Origin: Nocardioides salarius | GTDB lineage: Bacteria > Actinomycetota > Actinomycetes > Propionibacteriales > Nocardioidaceae | Assembly (NCBI RefSeq): GCF_016907435.1 | Contig: NZ_JAFBBZ010000001.1 | Coordinates: 1,302,001 to 1,366,000, forward strand | Direction of reading: 5' to 3' | Length of the DNA: 64,000 nucleotides | Part shown: positions 61,549 through 64,000 of the stretch, piece after piece | Layout of the letters: every line of letters starts with the position of its first letter | Position numbering within the stretch: position 1 is the stretch's first letter | Made by a program: the position numbers and the translations under genes | Notes under the pieces: model-generated | The model's database searches: none | Told to the model about the DNA's origin: nothing | Seen by the model: only the letters and a program-made list of their open reading frames with translations

Positions 61549-63015
61549 ATGTCCCTCGACCGCCGCGCCCTGATCCGCACCGGCGCCGCCGGTGCCGCCG
61601 CCGGCCCGTTCGCCGGCCTGGTCACGATGCCCGCCGAGGCCGGGCGCGGCCGACCACCCCGCTCGGTCGAGCTGGTGCCGGTGCGCGACCTGCGCGACGG
61701 CACGGTGCGCCTGCACCTGCCGCGCGGCTTCCGCTACCGCTCGTTCCACGACACCGAGGGCCCGGTGGTGCTCACCGACGGCACCGCGCTGCCGGGTCGC
61801 CACGACGGCATGGGCGCCTTCCGCGGCCCCCGCGGCACCACGGTCCTGGTGCGCAACCACGAGGTCAACAACCCCCAGCCCGCCTTCGGGCCCGGCGACC
61901 CGTACGACGAGATGGCCGGCGGCGGGACCACCACGGTCCAGGTCGACCGCCGCGGCGGGGTGCTCGGCTCGTTCACCAGCCTCAACGGCACGATGATGAA
62001 CTGCTCGGGCGGGCAGATGCCGTGGGGCTCGTGGATCACCTGCGAGGAGACCGTGAACGGCCCCGACGTCGAGGCCGACTTCACCGGCACCTCCAACGTG
62101 CCGCTGACCCAGCCGCACGGCTACGTCTTCGAGGTGCCGGTCAGCCACCAGCCCGGCTCGGGCCAGTCGAGCCGCCGGCCCATCCGCTCGGCGGGCCGCT
62201 TCGCCCACGAGGCCGTCTCCTTCGACCCCCGCCGCGGCCACCTCTACCTCACCGAGGACGACTTCGGCTTCGCCTCCGGCTTCTACCGCTACCGCCCGCC
62301 GGCGCACCCGATGGAGGTCGGCGAGCTGCGCGACGGCGGGCGCCTGCAGATGCTCAAGGTCAAGGGCGTCGACAACGCCCACCTCGAGGCGCACCAGGAG
62401 CAGGGTGCGACCTACGACGTGGAGTGGGTCGACATCGACGAGCCCGACGCCACCTACGACTACACCCCCGGCGAGCCGGCGCCGACCGGGCAGAGCACCG
62501 CGCTGACCCACGTGGCCAGCCAGGGCTGGGCCCGGGGCGCGGCGTACTTCTCCCGGCTCGAGGGCCAGGTCCACGACCGCGGCACCGTCTACTTCACCTC
62601 CACCCAGGGCGGCGGCGCGGCGATGCCCGGCACCGAGGGCCCCTCGGGCTACGGCAACGGCTCGGGCCAGGTGTGGGCCTACGACACCCGGCGCCAGCAG
62701 CTGCGCTGCGTCTTCCAGTCGCCCGGCCCGATGGTGCTCGACCTGCCCGACAACATCACCACCTCCAAGCAGGGCACCCTGGTGGTGTGCGAGGACTCCA
62801 GCGGTGACAACTACCTGCGCGGGCTGACCCAGCGCGGCCGGATCTGGGACATCGCCCTCAACCGGCTGCGCAGCAGCGGCGGCGACGAGCGCTTCGGTGA
62901 CGAGTTCGCCGGCTCCACGTTCAGCCACGACGGGCGCACGCTCTACGTCAACATCCAGTCGAGCCGGGGCATGACGTTCGCGATTTGGGGGCCGTGGGGC
63001 CGGATCGGGGTGTAG
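61549..63015 (+). CDS. PhoX-like (DUF839) exported phosphatase
   Basis: 488 residues from ATG 61549 with an AGGAGG site. A Tat-type signal DRRALIRTGAAGAA is near residues 4-17. It has the PhoX/DUF839 beta-propeller pattern: VRNHEVNNPQPAF, NCSGGQMPWGSWITCEET, GRFAHEAVSFDP, YLTEDDF and DNITTSKQGTLVVCED. PhoX enzymes use calcium and iron and act on phosphomonoesters. Many actinobacterial relatives are only called DUF839, so the activity is likely but unproven. Confidence 0.85.
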   Translation: MSLDRRALIRTGAAGAAAGPFAGLVTMPAEAGRGRPPRSVELVPVRDLRDGTVRLHLPRGFRYRSFHDTEGPVVLTDGTALPGRHDGMGAFRGPRGTTVLVRNHEVNNPQPAFGPGDPYDEMAGGGTTTVQVDRRGGVLGSFTSLNGTMMNCSGGQMPWGSWITCEETVNGPDVEADFTGTSNVPLTQPHGYVFEVPVSHQPGSGQSSRRPIRSAGRFAHEAVSFDPRRGHLYLTEDDFGFASGFYRYRPPAHPMEVGELRDGGRLQMLKVKGVDNAHLEAHQEQGATYDVEWVDIDEPDATYDYTPGEPAPTGQSTALTHVASQGWARGAAYFSRLEGQVHDRGTVYFTSTQGGGAAMPGTEGPSGYGNGSGQVWAYDTRRQQLRCVFQSPGPMVLDLPDNITTSKQGTLVVCEDSSGDNYLRGLTQRGRIWDIALNRLRSSGGDERFGDEFAGSTFSHDGRTLYVNIQSSRGMTFAIWGPWGRIGV

Positions 63016-63039
63016 GCCGGCGCCGAGGGCGCCCGGGGA

Positions 63040-64000
63040 CTAGCCCCGGGCGCTGCCCTCGACGGCGCTGGGCTGCACGGCGTACGACGCGAGCTCGCCG
63101 GCCAGCGACTCGTTGGCGCGACCGCGCACCAGCGAGCCGTCGGCGGTGTGCTCGATGCTGTCGATCTCGCCCTCCTGGTGCAGCCGGTTGACCAGGTCGC
63201 CACGGCTGTAGGGCAGCAGCACCTCGATCTCGACCGCGGGGCGCGGCAGCTCGGACTCGATCACCGCGAGCGCCTCGGCGATGCCCTCGCCGGTCCTGGC
63301 CGAGACCACGACCGAGTGCGGCTCGCGGGCCTGCAGCCGCGAGATCACCATCGGGTCGGCGGCGTCGGCCTTGTTGATCACCACGAGCTCGGGGATCTTG
63401 GCCGCGTCGACCTCGGCGAGCACCTCGCGCACCGCGCTGAGCTGGCCCTCGGGGTCGGGGTGCGAGCCGTCGACGACGTGCAGGATCAGGTCGGCGGCGG
63501 CCACCTCCTCCAGCGTCGAGCGGAACGCCTCGACGAGCTGGTGGGGCAGGTGGCGCACGAAGCCGACGGTGTCGCTCATCGTGTAGACCCGCCCGTCGGC
63601 GGTCGTCGTACGCCGCGTGGTGGGGTCGAGGGTCGCGAAGAGGGAGTCCTCGACCAGCACCCCGGCGCTGGTGAGCCGATTGAGCAGGCTGGACTTGCCG
63701 GCGTTGGTGTAGCCCGCGATCGCCACCGAGGGCACCTCGTTGCGGGCGCGGCCCGAGCGCTTGGCCTCGCGGGTGACCTTCATCTGCTTCAGGTCGGCGC
63801 GCAGCTTGGCGATCTTGGTGTTGATGCGGCGGCGGTCGGTCTCGATCTTGGTCTCACCGGGGCCACGGCCACCGATGCCGGCGCCGCCGGCGACCCGGCC
63901 ACCGGCCTGGCGCGACAGGTTGCCGCCCCAGCCGCGCAGGCGCTGCTTCATGTAGGACAGCTGGGCCAGCTCGACCTGGGCCTGGCCCTCGCGCGACTTG
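63040..64000 (-). CDS. hflX: GTPase HflX, 5' end outside the window
   Basis: Ribosome-associated GTPase that splits stalled ribosomes. The frame is open to the right edge (GQAQVELAQLSYMKQRLRGWGGNLSRQAGG), so this is the C-terminal 320 residues or so. GTPase motifs: G1 AGYTNAGKSSLLN, G3 DTVGFVRHLP and G4 VINKAD. The C-terminal domain (VLLPYSRGDLVNRLH) is complete. It ends 24 bp after the stop of the convergent PhoX-like gene. Confidence 0.94.
   Translation of the reverse strand, partial: KSREGQAQVELAQLSYMKQRLRGWGGNLSRQAGGRVAGGAGIGGRGPGETKIETDRRRINTKIAKLRADLKQMKVTREAKRSGRARNEVPSVAIAGYTNAGKSSLLNRLTSAGVLVEDSLFATLDPTTRRTTTADGRVYTMSDTVGFVRHLPHQLVEAFRSTLEEVAAADLILHVVDGSHPDPEGQLSAVREVLAEVDAAKIPELVVINKADAADPMVISRLQAREPHSVVVSARTGEGIAEALAVIESELPRPAVEIEVLLPYSRGDLVNRLHQEGEIDSIEHTADGSLVRGRANESLAGELASYAVQPSAVEGSARG

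Overview
The window is chromosomal DNA of a very GC-rich actinobacterium. Almost every third codon position is G or C, GTG starts are common, and rho-independent hairpins mostly lack long T runs. The gene content fits Nocardioides or a close Nocardioidaceae relative: rplM-rpsI-glmM beside glmS-acpS and coaA, nrdR-nrdJ beside lexA with a divergent LysM gene, class II B12-dependent ribonucleotide reductase, and Lsr2-type DNA-binding modules. That placement is an inference from gene content; no rRNA or tRNA is present to confirm it.

Layout. 1-8.5 kb: start of a secreted protein, acpS, glmS, coaA, an ABC exporter pair, glmM, rpsI, rplM; these are core genes for amino-sugar and peptidoglycan precursors, CoA/ACP and the ribosome. 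8.8-16.8 kb: citrate synthase with a strong terminator, a HAD hydrolase, a large surface protein, an acyl-CoA synthetase and an HtrA-type protease. 16.8-27.3 kb: double GNAT protein, ABC-F ATPase, RlmC-type rRNA methyltransferase, an ERCC4 nuclease fused to an Lsr2-like tail, a small stress membrane protein, secreted and VOC proteins, an FAD oxidoreductase and an App1-type phosphatase. 27.5-35.5 kb: three stand-alone STAS proteins, a BASS transporter, a cysteine hydrolase, a Mug-type DNA glycosylase and methyltransferase and hypothetical genes.

35.6-46.7 kb is the accessory part. It holds a compact four-gene operon with WXG100-like and glycine-zipper proteins (a possible type VII substrate locus), a SWIM-SNF2 helicase, a TauE/SafE permease, a NERD-domain protein, a decayed tyrosine phosphatase gene with a nonsense codon in its P-loop, a lower-GC HNH endonuclease, and a protein with a zinc ribbon followed by two HNH-like modules. 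This looks like a small nuclease island inserted next to nrdJ.

46.8-64 kb returns to conserved genes: nrdJ and nrdR with a recognisable pair of NrdR boxes, the lexA/LysM divergent SOS locus with several LexA-like boxes, three secreted phosphatase-type enzymes (PhoD, a type I phosphodiesterase, a PhoX-like protein), a DUF305 lipoprotein with a DUF6153-like partner, a DinG-type helicase, an SGNH hydrolase and the 3' part of hflX.

The window is rich in small repeats. There are two pairs of palindromic intergenic elements (53 bp and 47 bp), a pair of palindromes built on AGTTTCATCGGG, a 5+5 inverted array of 12-bp units, and other 10- and 12-bp minisatellites, one of which extends the coding sequence of the rRNA methyltransferase. 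These were not accounted for by the genes and form most of the unusual findings.
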